A program made the translations under genes and the position numbers. The notes under the pieces are model-generated. The model did not search any database. It was not told the DNA's origin and worked only from the letters and a program-made list of their open reading frames with translations. Below are positions 41,701-46,914 of a DNA stretch of 64,000 nucleotides, piece by piece (the stretch's first letter is position 1; each line of letters begins with the position of its first letter). The stretch is from Papilionanthe hookeriana x Papilionanthe teres (Eukaryota > Streptophyta > Magnoliopsida > Asparagales > Orchidaceae), in assembly GCA_022702705.1 (NCBI GenBank), contig CM040421.1, positions 60,614,621 through 60,678,620 on the forward strand. Direction: 5' to 3'.

Positions 41701-42464
41701 TTGAATATGGCTTCTAAGGTTGAACTACCCTTCAGTTGGCGATGTCAAGTTTCTTCATCACTGACATTTATTAACAAGGTTCATCGCTCTGAACCCATGT
41801 GGAATTTGAAGAGAAACAATAATTTCATTATATTTCTCTATCTAACAATGAATAGAACCTAGATTTACATACAGCAATTAGCTGAATAAACTCAGCCGCT
41901 CAGCCTGAAATACAATCAAAACTTACCAAAAATGGGTAAACTTGAACATGAAGTAAATATAAAGAAGAAGAATTAGAACAGCTGCCCAAGTCTCACCATA
42001 TTAGAAATATAAAGCCTTTCAACAATGACAAATAGTTTCAGTTACTTCCTAAAGAAAATAGAGGTTAAATTTCCAAAGGGATCATAACAATTTATAGTCA
42101 GAGCAATAAGAAACATTCTTCAAATACACAAGTACTGCAAAAAACCCAGAGGTTGCCCTAATAGCAACTGAACAAAGCAAATAAACAAGGACAAAGTCGT
42201 ATAAGAATAGCAATTGAAGTAGCTAGGGATATTTAAGGACTATACCTCACTGTGACAGCTTGAACCAGGTCTCCTGCGGAGATGAGGTTGTAGGCGTGCC
42301 ACATGTCATCTTCCTCCTCCGGGATTATCTGCAAACAGTCAGACTCTCACAAAAAATTTCCATTTATCAAAGAAATAAAGAGGAAGACGAGGGTTCCTGC
42401 TTCCGCTGTGTACCTTGATGCTTCCGGGACCGTTTGGTTCGATGTCGCGGCGAACAAGTTTCAT
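3765..42464 (-). CDS. PELOTA: PELOTA (Dom34) ribosome-rescue factor, 5' eleven exons, partial
   Basis: Pelota is the eRF1-like partner of HBS1 in no-go/non-stop decay: it enters the empty A site of stalled ribosomes and helps split them in the cytoplasm. The gene was assembled by hand from eleven minus-strand exons: 42414-42464, 42246-42328, 25236-25311, 24003-24077, 23867-23923, 22969-23014, 21845-21920, 4529-4604, 4419-4451, 4256-4324 and 3765-3871. The product starts MKLVRRDIEPNGPGSIK and continues through family hallmarks such as LASGGRD, RIRGKNILQNEHVK, LMQEGLAH, TTTRSRIETSIPRKHG, GPAIAGYES and LLLEAER. Together these cover the Sm-like N-terminal domain and much of the central domain. 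Every border is GT-AG, phases agree and no stop or frameshift was seen, so the gene looks functional. Two introns are about 17 kb and filled with transposons. The last ~130 residues should lie left of the window. Family assignment is very secure; exon edges come from splice signals only. Confidence 0.95.
4256..4324 (-). CDS. PELOTA: PELOTA exon 10
   Basis: Twenty-three codons, CVLKHVDFKVVRCLVIASP then GFTK, with acceptor ACTCAG and donor GTATG. Confidence 0.94.
4419..4451 (-). CDS. PELOTA: PELOTA exon 9 (33-nt micro-exon)
   Basis: Eleven codons, ALKKFFENVLQ, directly continuing GYES from exon 8. Acceptor TTGTAG, donor GTAGGT. Confidence 0.93.
4529..4604 (-). CDS. PELOTA: PELOTA exon 8
   Basis: Encodes SITTTRSRIETSIPRKHG and PAIAGYES, the hallmark block of the central domain. 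The phase matches exon 7 across the 17.2-kb intron. Acceptor GAGCAG, donor GTAAG. Confidence 0.95.
5150..6640. mobile_element. hAT-like MITE cluster, non-autonomous
   Basis: The outer element (about 5,234-6,452) begins AGGGCTGTAAATGAACC and ends CTCGATTACAGCCCT, terminal inverted repeats of the widespread plant 'agggctgtaaacgagcc' type. Its arms are rich in GCTCG and AAGCTTG words. An AT-rich segment (about 5,460-5,700) and a short inverted pair containing acataccacacaa (about 5,170 and 5,665) suggest a second MITE nested inside or adjoining. No transposase is present and no clear 8-bp TSD was found. Confidence 0.55.
7766..11785 (-). pseudogene. LINE ORF2: endonuclease, reverse transcriptase, RNase H
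   Basis: The apurinic-type endonuclease occupies 11,785-10,952 (NILVWNIRG, ILEP, GGDFNMI, SPYTWRRG and SDHNPILL motifs). The reverse transcriptase follows: NKAPGPDGF at about 10.47 kb, IVLIPKG and FRPISLT at about 10.3 kb, KGDPLSP, and AYADD at about 9.76 kb. Frames 11785, 10930, 10339 and 10012 are all one reading frame interrupted only by stop codons; frameshifts begin near 9.43 kb. A degraded zinc-binding region (CPLCRSSE...ILFECAFAVEVW) lies at about 8.55-8.66 kb. An RNase H domain ends it (8263-7766: VNIDGS, IEIDSKLF, HREENTPSDWLAKHA). It supplies nicking and target-primed reverse transcription; this copy is dead but fairly young. Confidence 0.88.
11935..13389 (-). pseudogene. LINE ORF1 (DUF4283-like, CCHC knuckle)
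   Basis: The frame from 13,389 has the plant LINE ORF1 region (GKPTLYLTNEE, GKFLYGHPKLEFIRREF, LDGRHILFN), then WTVDFDPKSESPIIPVWIKL on a shifted frame (13009-12821), then a CX2CX4HX4C zinc knuckle, CSHCRMFGHSSTSC, at about 12,655. The proline/serine-rich tail (12252-11935) is in frame after a single TAG at 12,253-12,255. ORF1 binds LINE RNA in the retrotransposition particle. At least two frame changes and one stop make it non-functional as read. A repeated segment rich in HMSLPSQDVPAF occurs twice (about 12.27 and 12.40 kb). Confidence 0.82.
13858..15790 (-). mobile_element. ORF1-only L1-type LINE (internally deleted copy)
   Basis: The minus strand runs from a 5' leader (about 15.79-15.3 kb) through a DUF4283-like ORF1 (GKFLYGHPKIELIRKEF, LADFDPQTEPPTISVWIRL at 15178-14891) to a C-terminal stretch SRPRTRGRGR (about 14,110). 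A 3' UTR and a (TA)n tail at 13,858-13,892 follow at once. ORF2 is missing altogether, so this is a non-autonomous deletion derivative. Its leader pairs with that of the plus-strand copy to the right. Confidence 0.72.
14400..15178 (-). pseudogene. LINE ORF1 of the 13.9-15.8 kb copy
   Basis: DUF4283-like segment 15178-14891, then a broken middle (ILIGSHHQGYWQKV-like and CCHC remnants at about 14,690-14,760), then a Pro/Thr-rich part 14608-14426. Several frame changes. It is the same family as the plus-strand ORF1 at 16.2-17.5 kb. Confidence 0.65.
15795..15822. repeat. (TA)n microsatellite between two head-to-head LINEs
   Basis: An uninterrupted run of about 14 TA units separating the 5' ends of the two LINE copies. 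Confidence 0.9.
15823..17590 (+). mobile_element. ORF1-only L1-type LINE, plus strand
   Basis: The leader (GTTACTTCTAATCCTCGTGT...) matches the reverse complement of 15.5-15.75 kb, so the two copies share a family and face away from each other. ORF1 starts near 16.2 kb (VTYAGVVGKG), has a damaged DUF4283-like part (16.38-16.75 kb), a knuckle remnant GRTRYRCYRLYPP (about 16.95 kb), and a long frame to 17,587 ending in an Arg-rich tail. No ORF2 or 3' tail is visible. It is the only LINE in the gene lying antisense to PELOTA. Confidence 0.7.
17591..18483. other. Intronic DNA without recognisable genes
   Basis: AT-rich sequence with a short duplicated phrase, cttagatctttctg, at about 17,926 and 18,018. 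Nothing else supported. Confidence 0.4.
18484..18925 (-). mobile_element. 3' fragment of an RTE-type LINE
   Basis: On the minus strand the remnant reads LEGKFYKMVVRPAMLY, then ADKIGESSLRWFGHIKCRP (18756-18511), then KPKMTWG...NMTQWRKLIHV. This is the typical C-terminus of plant RTE reverse transcriptases. It ends GTCCCCGCTTAGTGGGATAA and then a short TTG-type tail at about 18,484-18,500, as these elements do. 5'-truncated and frameshifted. Sense to PELOTA. Confidence 0.78.
18931..19203 (-). other. Unassigned 90-codon open frame
   Basis: Begins MSKNNDINPVNHFVNA and contains RIKTWAWDVFSRIHIDW. No family recognised. It abuts the RTE remnant and is followed (19,205-19,290) by GGGCTTGGGAC-type repeat sequence common beside plant retroelements, so it is probably retroelement-derived. 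Confidence 0.25.
19204..20202 (-). other. Probable leader and gag-proximal remnant of an LTR element
   Basis: The minus-strand frame 20110-19676 (Cys/Phe/Val-rich, no domain) starts about 90 bp inside the primer-binding-site-like motif at 20,203. Its composition looks like untranslated leader rather than protein. The rest (19.2-19.67 kb) has no supported feature. Confidence 0.3.
20203..20214 (-). other. tRNA-iMet-type primer binding site, degenerate
   Basis: The plus strand reads gctctgatacta, the reverse complement of a near-consensus TGGTATCAGAGC. It marks a minus-strand LTR retrotransposon whose LTR would lie to the right (from about 20,217) with no clear partner. Confidence 0.45.
20215..21844. 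other. AT-rich intron 7 sequence up to exon 7
   Basis: Possible LTR remnant at 20.22-20.4 kb (repeated tatagagata and ctctaataat words), otherwise AT-rich DNA with no coding signal in either strand. Confidence 0.4.
21845..21920 (-). CDS. PELOTA: PELOTA exon 7
   Basis: Encodes DPAASADLAVLLMQEG and LAHMFLIGR. It ends with AG of a Ser codon completed by exon 8, 17.2 kb away. Acceptor TTGCAG, donor GTATTT. Confidence 0.94.
22018..22063. repeat. (GA)n microsatellite
   Basis: Near-perfect GA run with two CA interruptions, in PELOTA intron 6. Confidence 0.9.
22630..22790. repeat. Two diverged direct copies of about 80 bp
   Basis: Each copy runs from a ttcaatattaattggtgg-like start through gcaataatgtgttgctatca (first copy) or gcgataatgtgctgttatca (second copy). 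In PELOTA intron 6. Confidence 0.6.
22969..23014 (-). CDS. PELOTA: PELOTA exon 6
   Basis: A 46-nt exon encoding DIWDSFSLDILHQAC plus the first base of an Asp codon completed in exon 7. Acceptor TTGCAG, donor GTATAT. Confidence 0.92.
23460..23690. other. Dispersed-repeat-like segment in PELOTA intron 5
   Basis: Contains the self-complementary phrases 'cacttgacc...gtccctag...ctataaaagcgttaatttagg' and 'ctagggctaaaatgac...ggactgttttgcca', typical of plant MITE-like dispersed repeats. Ends are unclear. A 24-bp A-run follows at about 23,714. Confidence 0.3.
23867..23923 (-). CDS. PELOTA: PELOTA exon 5
   Basis: Nineteen codons, IGQFHTLEVELHRPFVLRK, matching the conserved HTLELE...PF segment of Pelota. 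Acceptor ATCCAG, donor GTATGC. Confidence 0.94.
24003..24077 (-). CDS. PELOTA: PELOTA exon 4
   Basis: Exactly 25 codons: SVDYNKEGSILRIRGKN followed by ILQNEHVK, the most conserved block of the N domain. Acceptor CTTAG, donor GTCAGT. Intron 4 is only 79 bp. Confidence 0.95.
25236..25311 (-). CDS. PELOTA: PELOTA exon 3
   Basis: Encodes KVVRELASGGRDSERV and KLKLEINVE in the Sm-like N domain. The 76 nt join exon 2 in phase across the giant intron, with acceptor TTGTAG and donor GTATAT. Confidence 0.94.
26070..26607. mobile_element. hAT-like MITE with internal duplication
   Basis: Left end GGGGGTTATTTGGTTTG pairs with right end CAGCCAAACAGCCCC, the common plant hAT-type terminal repeat. Inside, a block of about 70 bp beginning aaatataggacattatata is tandemly duplicated (about 26,179-26,248 and 26,252-26,320). 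No coding capacity; TSD not resolved. Confidence 0.5.
26765..27652 (-). repeat. 3' LTR of the gypsy-type element
   Basis: Collinear with 31,147-33,777 once the nested insertion is removed. Shared landmarks are gattggctttggaggtggg, gatgacgacagcgaggaggg, catatatatagtac, ttctcccctgttgaaccaa and the outer ttgtaac end. The plus strand is G-rich with open frames that are not genes. Confidence 0.7.
27830..28300 (-). pseudogene. Retropepsin remnant of the gypsy-type element
   Basis: The minus strand encodes DACHLLLGRL, QFDR, HD and NAYSFTKDGKHIVL, the end of a plant Ty3/gypsy aspartic protease (usual form LLGRPWQFD...HDG..NTYSF). Stops interrupt it. The same segment recurs at 37.83-38.0 kb. Confidence 0.68.
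28300..30335 (-). mobile_element. 5'-truncated L1-type LINE nested in the gypsy-type element
   Basis: Reverse transcriptase end with RLFYADDILLFVEAS (about 30.2 kb) and EYLGVKLV (about 30.0 kb). A post-RT region with AWKVIVDGAHNLQNIIRWKV (about 29.5 kb) and KVADSL follows, then a zinc-binding piece (CREIEDHSHVVANCEVLRS, about 29.05 kb) and an RNase H remnant (IIIEGDNTTTIDWL, about 28.6 kb). Frames are broken throughout. It splits gag from protease of its host element, so it arrived later. Confidence 0.8.
30340..31130 (-). pseudogene. Gag remnant with CCHC zinc knuckle
   Basis: The frame 30670-30452 contains KCFICHGFGHIAFSC (CX2CX4HX4C), then an acidic linker and VVSCIKQV. Downstream (30,340-30,470) HNIFYTRNIVKCKM matches the 'NIFHTRC' start of gypsy proteases. 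Upstream gag is full of stops. The LINE insertion cuts it off at about 30.33 kb. Confidence 0.65.
31134..31145 (-). other. Primer binding site (tRNA-iMet type) of the gypsy-type element
   Basis: TGATATCAGAGC on the minus strand, one base from the plant consensus TGGTATCAGAGC, right beside the 5' LTR. Confidence 0.7.
31147..33777 (-). repeat. 5' LTR of the gypsy-type element, split by an insertion
   Basis: The two LTR halves are 31,147-31,497 and 33,262-33,777; without the insert the LTR is about 870 bp, matching its partner. It ends ggttgtaaca, i.e. TGTTACAACC on the element strand. Confidence 0.7.
31498..33256 (-). mobile_element. 1,759-bp insertion in the 5' LTR, flanked by a 5-bp TSD
   Basis: It interrupts the LTR exactly where the 3' LTR is continuous and is bounded by GAGAG at 31,493-31,497 and 33,257-33,261. 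On the minus strand it begins TGATCCACC and ends GGTTA. No coding capacity. It contains the phrase gcaagtatacgtatcgt...caagtaatata (about 31,645), common in leaders of plant gypsy elements, and a duplicated phrase aatttgtcgagagacttc (about 32,847 and 32,954). A solo LTR or non-autonomous LTR element is likely. Confidence 0.72.
33778..35274. other. AT-rich intron 2 sequence without recognised features
   Basis: No open frame, TIR or LTR pair was recognised. Probably ancestral intron or very old repeats. Confidence 0.4.
35275..35519 (-). repeat. Copia 3' LTR
   Basis: Shares agctgcccaartctcacc, cataaagcctttcaa and atttcagttac with the right copy in the same order. Confidence 0.78.
35560..36640 (-). 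pseudogene. Copia reverse transcriptase remnant
   Basis: The minus strand shows DNRNAFLYGDL (usual VKNAFLHGDL) at about 36.57 kb and SILVVYWDDFVLTEDN at about 36.43 kb (the YVDD site changed to YWDD). The C-terminal NNRAVIRIAKNLVYHGRTNH then appears at about 35.72 kb (usual DNKAAIRIAKNPVFHERTKH). Stops and gaps lie between the blocks. Confidence 0.8.
36620..38208 (-). mobile_element. Second gypsy-type gag-protease element, partial, nested in copia
   Basis: 36.62-37.59 kb resembles the 26.8-27.65 kb LTR in layout (aattaaccaa start, G-rich body). 37.6-38.1 kb aligns with 27.65-28.3 kb, including a retropepsin remnant LMLGRSLQFD...HDGSINTYSFTKGG at about 37.9 kb. It interrupts copia between integrase and RT. 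Its 5' part beyond 38.1 kb is missing or unrecognised. Sense to PELOTA. Confidence 0.6.
38209..38837 (-). mobile_element. TRIM-type miniature LTR element, 629 bp, with TSD
   Basis: Two direct repeats, 38,209-38,417 and 38,644-38,837, begin TRTAACARC and end GGGGTTTCACA. On the minus strand the right LTR is followed after 2 nt by a primer site TGGTATCTAAGC (38,630-38,641). The left LTR is preceded by a purine tract AAGTGGGGGAGAT. ATGAC at 38,204-38,208 and 38,838-38,842 is a perfect 5-bp TSD. The internal region is about 210 bp and non-coding, diagnostic of a terminal-repeat retrotransposon in miniature. Confidence 0.9.
38843..39499. other. Unassigned retroelement-like segment
   Basis: Plus-strand frames at 38,838-39,023 (SSLELLIKNISLEESTREVE) and 39,172-39,363 look retroelement-like (gag or linker) but carry no diagnostic motif. 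Probably the remaining part of the nested gypsy-type element or the copia linker. Confidence 0.3.
39500..41785 (-). pseudogene. Copia gag/integrase remnant
   Basis: The integrase core appears at 40,655-40,290 (IWGPFRIKNMTISRCFIIFI, LVLMKENVEACQIFRNFN). It is followed by GEAVFATVYVIERMPS-like sequence at about 40.05 kb and SMDATLFENQ at about 39.8 kb (usual SMDVTFFE). Gag to the right is too decayed to outline. Confidence 0.75.
41798..42075 (-). repeat. Copia 5' LTR
   Basis: Partner of 35,275-35,519, immediately next to the primer binding site gctctgaaccca (41,786-41,797, reverse of TGGGTTCAGAGC). Confidence 0.78.
42246..42328 (-). CDS. PELOTA: PELOTA exon 2
   Basis: Encodes IIPEEEDDMWHAYNLIS and then GDLVQAVTVR. 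It is 83 nt long, with a GCAG acceptor and a GTATAG donor, and ends with AG of a split Arg codon completed by exon 3. The intron after it is about 16.9 kb. Confidence 0.94.
42414..42464 (-). CDS. PELOTA: PELOTA exon 1 (start codon at 42464)
   Basis: Encodes MKLVRRDIEPNGPGSIK, the canonical Pelota N-terminus; the start is fixed by this conserved beginning. The donor GTACAC follows an AAG codon. Intron 1 is only 85 bp. Confidence 0.95.
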
Positions 42465-42685
42465 GGCTAAGAGTAGTTTACATGAAGGAAGCCGCAAGAG
42501 CGAGACAGCCGGGCTGTTCCTCCCTAAAGAGAGGATAAGTTGTCGACCTCTTGAAGGCGAAATTCGGTAGGAAAGCTAATTTCGGAGACTAGTTAAGCAG
42601 TCCAATGAAGAGAAAAAAAAAAAAAATTTTAAATCCATGCATTCCGACTTTTCGACTATCCCAACTTTTAGACTGTCCAGAAATA
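42465..42685 (-). promoter_or_regulatory. PELOTA 5' leader and proximal promoter, with a start-stop uORF
   Basis: This is the 221-bp space between the PELOTA ATG and the MULE insertion. Reading the minus strand there is an ATTGG (inverted CCAAT) at about 42,600, a TATA-like ATTTAAAA at about 42,632-42,640 next to an A/T run, and a pyrimidine-rich leader. At 42,478-42,483 the minus strand reads ATG TAA, a minimal start-stop upstream ORF ending 13 nt before the main ATG. The transcription start is inferred, not seen. Confidence 0.5.
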
Positions 42686-42965
42686 GAATTTTTATTGCGT
42701 CCGGACCGCGTCCGCAGCGCTGCATCCGGACGCCAATAAAAAAGCATGCACGTGACTTCTGGACCACACGTACGCACGTTTGAAAAAAAAACTTTTTATC
42801 TTCGTTCGTAGCCAGCCCGACCCGAAATTGAAAAGAATGAAATTTTTACCGTTTTTTTTCACGAAGGATAAAGGCGTTTTTTGTCTTCGTTATCTTTGGG
42901 ATGCGGACATTTAGGGTTTTCTCCGACATCCTTGTCGTGGAATTGAGAGTTGAAATTGATTCTAA
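42686..42965. repeat. MULE left terminal inverted repeat
   Basis: Pairs with 56,545-56,827. Conserved landmarks are the CG-rich GTCCGGACCGCGTCCGCAGC, the block aatgaaatttttaccg, and atgcggacatttagggtttt. The last contains a telobox-like AAACCCTAAA on the other strand. Confidence 0.92.
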
Positions 42966-43097
42966 CCTAAAGCTTAAAGAATCTTACTGGTTCACACAAA
43001 AACCATTGATCGTATCGACAGTGAGTTCGAATCTCAAAATATATTGGACGAACAAGATTCTCGAACTTAGTTTAGCAGATGACGTAACATATCCTCG

Positions 43098-44225
43098 GGT
43101 TGGTAAATTTTGTTGTATGCGATGTTTTATTACTTGTTTATTGTTTTTAAGTTTTATTTAGGGTAGTATGCTTGTAGATTCGGAAGAACTAACGTCGAGT
43201 TATTTTTCTTATAGGGCCATTGTATTTTTTGGGTAATATTATGGGTGTATTCGGGTAGTTTCGTGAAAGTATATTTGTCGAGTTTTCTTTCAGTCGGTAC
43301 GTGGTTTTATTTTGGTAATTTTGTCGTGCTCTTGAGCGGTTTCGAAGAGTAACTTAAGTTTGCTTCAGAATTCGGCAATTTGAAGGTAGTATTCTAGTAG
43401 TTTTGTGGAGGGTACGTTTCATTGTTCCCTCCCCTCCCACCCCCCCCCCCCCCAAAACTACCTGAATAGTCCCTCAGGTTGGCAAATTTTGTTGTATGCA
43501 ATGTTTTATTACTGTTTCATTGTTTTTAAGTTTTATTTAGGGTAGTATGCTCGTAGATTCGGAAGAGCGACGTCGAGTTATTTTTCTTATAGGGTCATGG
43601 TATTTTTTGGGTAATATTATGGGTGTATTCGGGTAGTTTCGGGAAAGTATATTTGTCGAGTTTTCTTTCAGCGGTACGTGGTTTTATTTTGGTAATTTTG
43701 TCGTGGTATTCGGGTAGTTTCGAAGAGTAACTTAAGTTTGCTTCGATTTCGGCAATTTGAAGGTAGTATTCTAGTAGTTTGGTGGAGGGTACGTTTCATT
43801 GTTCCTCCTCCCATCCCCAAACTACGGAATAGTACCCTCAATTACGAAATAAAACTTAATAAAATTGGTTCTATGCACTGTTATTACTGTTTCACAGTTT
43901 TGTAGTTTTATTACGGTAGTATGCCCGTAGTTTCAAAAGAGTAACGTCAAGTTTTCTTTCATAGTGGGACATGGTGCTATTTGGGTAATATTATTGGTGT
44001 ATCCAGGTAGTTTCAGAAAAGTATATTTGTTAAGTATTTTTTTCAGCAGTACGTGGTATTAATTTGGTAATTTTGTGGTGGTATTCAGTCAGTTTCTTAA
44101 GAGTAACTTTGCATCAGATTTCGATGTGCTTTTATTTAGGTAATTTGAAGGCAATATTATTTCTACTAGTTTGGGTGTATTATACGTGATAAAACCAGAA
44201 AAACACCAATGCTTTTATAGTTATT
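43098..44225. repeat. Three tandem units of about 380 bp in the MULE left subterminal region
   Basis: Units start near 43,098, 43,477 and 43,860. Each runs through ttgttgtatgcratgtttta, tagggtagtatgcycgtag, gggtaatattatgggtgta and cagcggtacgtggt. Units 1 and 2 are very similar; unit 3 is more diverged. The plus strand is rich in T and G. A C-run of about 15 lies at 43,439-43,453. Confidence 0.8.
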
Positions 44226-44329
44226 ATTATGGTACCTTGGTATTCTTGTGGTGCTTATCATGATATTATTTTTGTATTATTGGTTGTTAAGTATAGTGTT
44301 ACCGACATTCAAATCCCGATTCAATTGCG

Positions 44330-46380
44330 GATACCGAGAGAGACGAGTGCTTCCAATGATCCACTTGTAAACATGTTGCTTAAGTCGTTATCGATAATGA
44401 GAAAGAGGCACATGAAAAATATTGTGCCTATGCACACATTGTTGGATTTCATCGTGCGAAAGGACCACATTGGTTATTGGCCAAATTCGAAGAGGATCAA
44501 GATAAGGGAGTTTGTTTGTGGTAAGGCTGGTATGAAGAGAGAATTGAAGGACGATGTATCGATGAGGTACAAGCGAGCGGATACGAGGACTGGTTGTCTG
44601 CCATGATCCGATATGCCGTTGATGTCAAGGAAGCTGGTCGGTAAAGAAATTCATAGAAAGTCATAACCATCCGTTGGCGAATGTTGGCGACACTCACCTA
44701 TTGCGTTCGAGCGGAAAGATGAGTGACATCGGTGCGGATGTCCTCGGATCGATGTCGAGCGGGGATTAGAACCACCGATGCGTTTAGCTTCCTAGCTACG
44801 GAAGTTGGTGGAGTGGAGAACCTAGAGCGTACGAAGAGGGATGCATATAATCTCTTACAAAGAGATAGAACATTACACATCGAACTTGGGGATGCTAATT
44901 CCTTACTACAGCTATTCACCTGCACGGCGAGCCGAGGATCCAATGTTTGCGTGGGACGTCCAAATTGATGAGTCGGGCGGTTGTTGAATTTCTTATGGAG
45001 TGATGGGATGTCCCGACTCGATTATGACTGCGTTGGTGATGTCATAATATTTGACACAAGCTATAGATCGAATAAATACAACCTATGTTGTGCGCCGATT
45101 GTCGGTGTGAACCACCGCTTGGCGAGAATGTGCTTTTTGCGGTTGGTTTTTTGTCGGATGAAATGATCGAGTCATTCGAGTGGTTATTCAAAGCCCTTAT
45201 CCGTATAATGGATAACAAACACCCAATCACAATATTCACCGACCGAGATCAAGCGATGAGTAGAGCAATCCAAGAGTGCTTGCCGCACACTAGACATAGA
45301 TTATGTCAATGGCATATATACAAGAAATTATCTTCAAAAGTGCATAGTGGTTCGGGAAAAAACAAGAGAGTACACGATCTCTTTTATAAATGCATGCGTA
45401 GATGTGACTCAGAAGTTGAATTCGAAGAAACTTGGGGCGAAATGATTGAGATAGGAGAACTTCAGGAAAATGTATGGTTGGATGAATTGTATAATATAAG
45501 GCATCGTTGGTCAACAACATTCAATAAAGACATTTTCGGAATGGGGATCCTATCTACGCGGAGGAGTGAGTCGACTAATAACATCCGTCACGGTTTCGCA
45601 AGCCAACAAGCACGATAGTCGAATGTTTTCGGCCCTTGAACATATCGCTAAAACTTGGCGAAGAAATGAGAAGGATGAAGATTTCCGATGCGAGCAATCT
45701 GCTATTGTCCACTGCGATAAAATGCGGCCTCGTTTTGAGGCGGAGTTGCTTTACTTTACACGCGGAAGTTATATTCGAAGTTTGAGTCGAGTTTCTTTAT
45801 GGTTTGGGTGGACTAGCTTTGGAGGGATTTGCTGACAATGATTCGAATTTCACATAAGAACCTTCGATAATAGAGACACGAACAAATCTTGGATTGTGAA
45901 ATTAGATAGAGCTAATTTGGATATCTCGTGCGGTTGTAAAAAATTTGAAATGATGGGTTGACTTATGTGCTCACTCTCTAAGGGTTCTTCGAGCATGAAA
46001 ATGTGTACAAAATTTACGAAAAATACATATTACTTCGGTGGTGTACACATGCAAAAGGGACATATACAACGGTTTGGAATATCAACATCTTAAGGGGTCT
46101 CGAATGTTGTCGATCGTCTCAAGTGGTCTTATATATCGCACACATGTTCATAAATTAGCATACCGGATAAGTACGAGAACACGAAGGCCATGAAGTTGCT
46201 TGAGAAGTTTGTCTTAGATACACTAAAAAAACTAACACTTGAAGCCGATGAAATATTACATGGGAGAGAACCCAACAAAAGGCAAACCAACTAAGAAGAA
46301 GACCCGTGTAAAGAGAATAACTCGAATGACCCAGGTAAAGATGCGTCTAAAGGGATATCTAATTTAAGATTAAAAGGATA
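44330..46380 (+). pseudogene. MULE transposase (FAR1/FHY3 type), broken
   Basis: An N-terminal FAR1 DNA-binding domain is read across frames: KYCAYAHIVGF, REFVCGKAGMKRE, ADTRTGCLP and then HNHPLAN (44.4-44.7 kb). The DDE-type MULE core follows: DYDCVGDVIIFDTSYRSNKY (first Asp, about 45.03 kb), VLFAVGFLSDEMIESFEWLF, and TIFTDRDQAM (second Asp, about 45.24 kb), then the HRLCQWH motif. A SWIM zinc finger (ISCGCKKFEMM...LCSHSL, about 45.93 kb) and a KKKTRVKRITR tail end it. The longest intact frame is 45085-45618. At least four frameshifts were seen. The family normally cuts MULE TIRs in the nucleus; this copy cannot make full protein as read. Confidence 0.88.
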
Positions 46381-46914
46381 TTGGGAAAAAAATAAGAAAA
46401 GAAAAAGTAAGTTTAGTTTGCTTGAAATATTTTTTATTTCTAAAACTTATAATGTCTCTTTCATAAAGTGTCGAATTTTTTGTAGGAACGGATAAAGATG
46501 CCGGTCCAGTGATGCTTCTGATTTTCCAAAATGAGGCAAGCTTGGTTTGGAACGTCGGATCACTTAAGTCGGGTAAATTATAATGTGGACGAGGCTATTT
46601 ATTTACTTGTTCGATACGTGTTGTTTACAATTTTTTTATTGAAATTACTCAGAAGCTGCCTACATCACAATGACGAGAGACATATACAAGCATGCTAATG
46701 AATCTGGACGATGATATCTAGATTGCTAAAGACTTGTTCTACTGATGCTAATGAACATATAGGATAATTTGTTTGAACATAGTTTTTGATATTATTGAAT
46801 GACAGAAACATTTGTTATCGTTGATTTATTCAGTTACTATTTTTGTCTCCTTATCGTTTTACTCTATAAGTTGTGTTTTTTATCCCCAATATGTTGCACT
46901 GTATTAATCACAGA

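Larger units (their letters stand above)
35275..42075 (-). mobile_element. Ty1/copia element, decayed, interrupted by a gypsy-type element and a TRIM
   Basis: Short LTRs (35,275-35,519 and 41,798-42,075) start and end with aligned TGTRGA...RAATAGAGGTT...TCCA. The 5' copy abuts a primer site at 41,786-41,797. Gag and integrase remnants lie at about 39.5-41.7 kb and reverse transcriptase at 35.6-36.6 kb, the copia gene order. The 36.6-39.5 kb gap is a nested insertion. Terminal flanks TAGAG and AAGGG do not match well, so no TSD is claimed. The 5' LTR ends only 170 bp from PELOTA exon 2. Confidence 0.82.

Noticed and set aside
35270..42080. TSD for the copia element (TAGAG/AAGGG)
   Set aside because: Only three of five bases agree, so it is not claimed.
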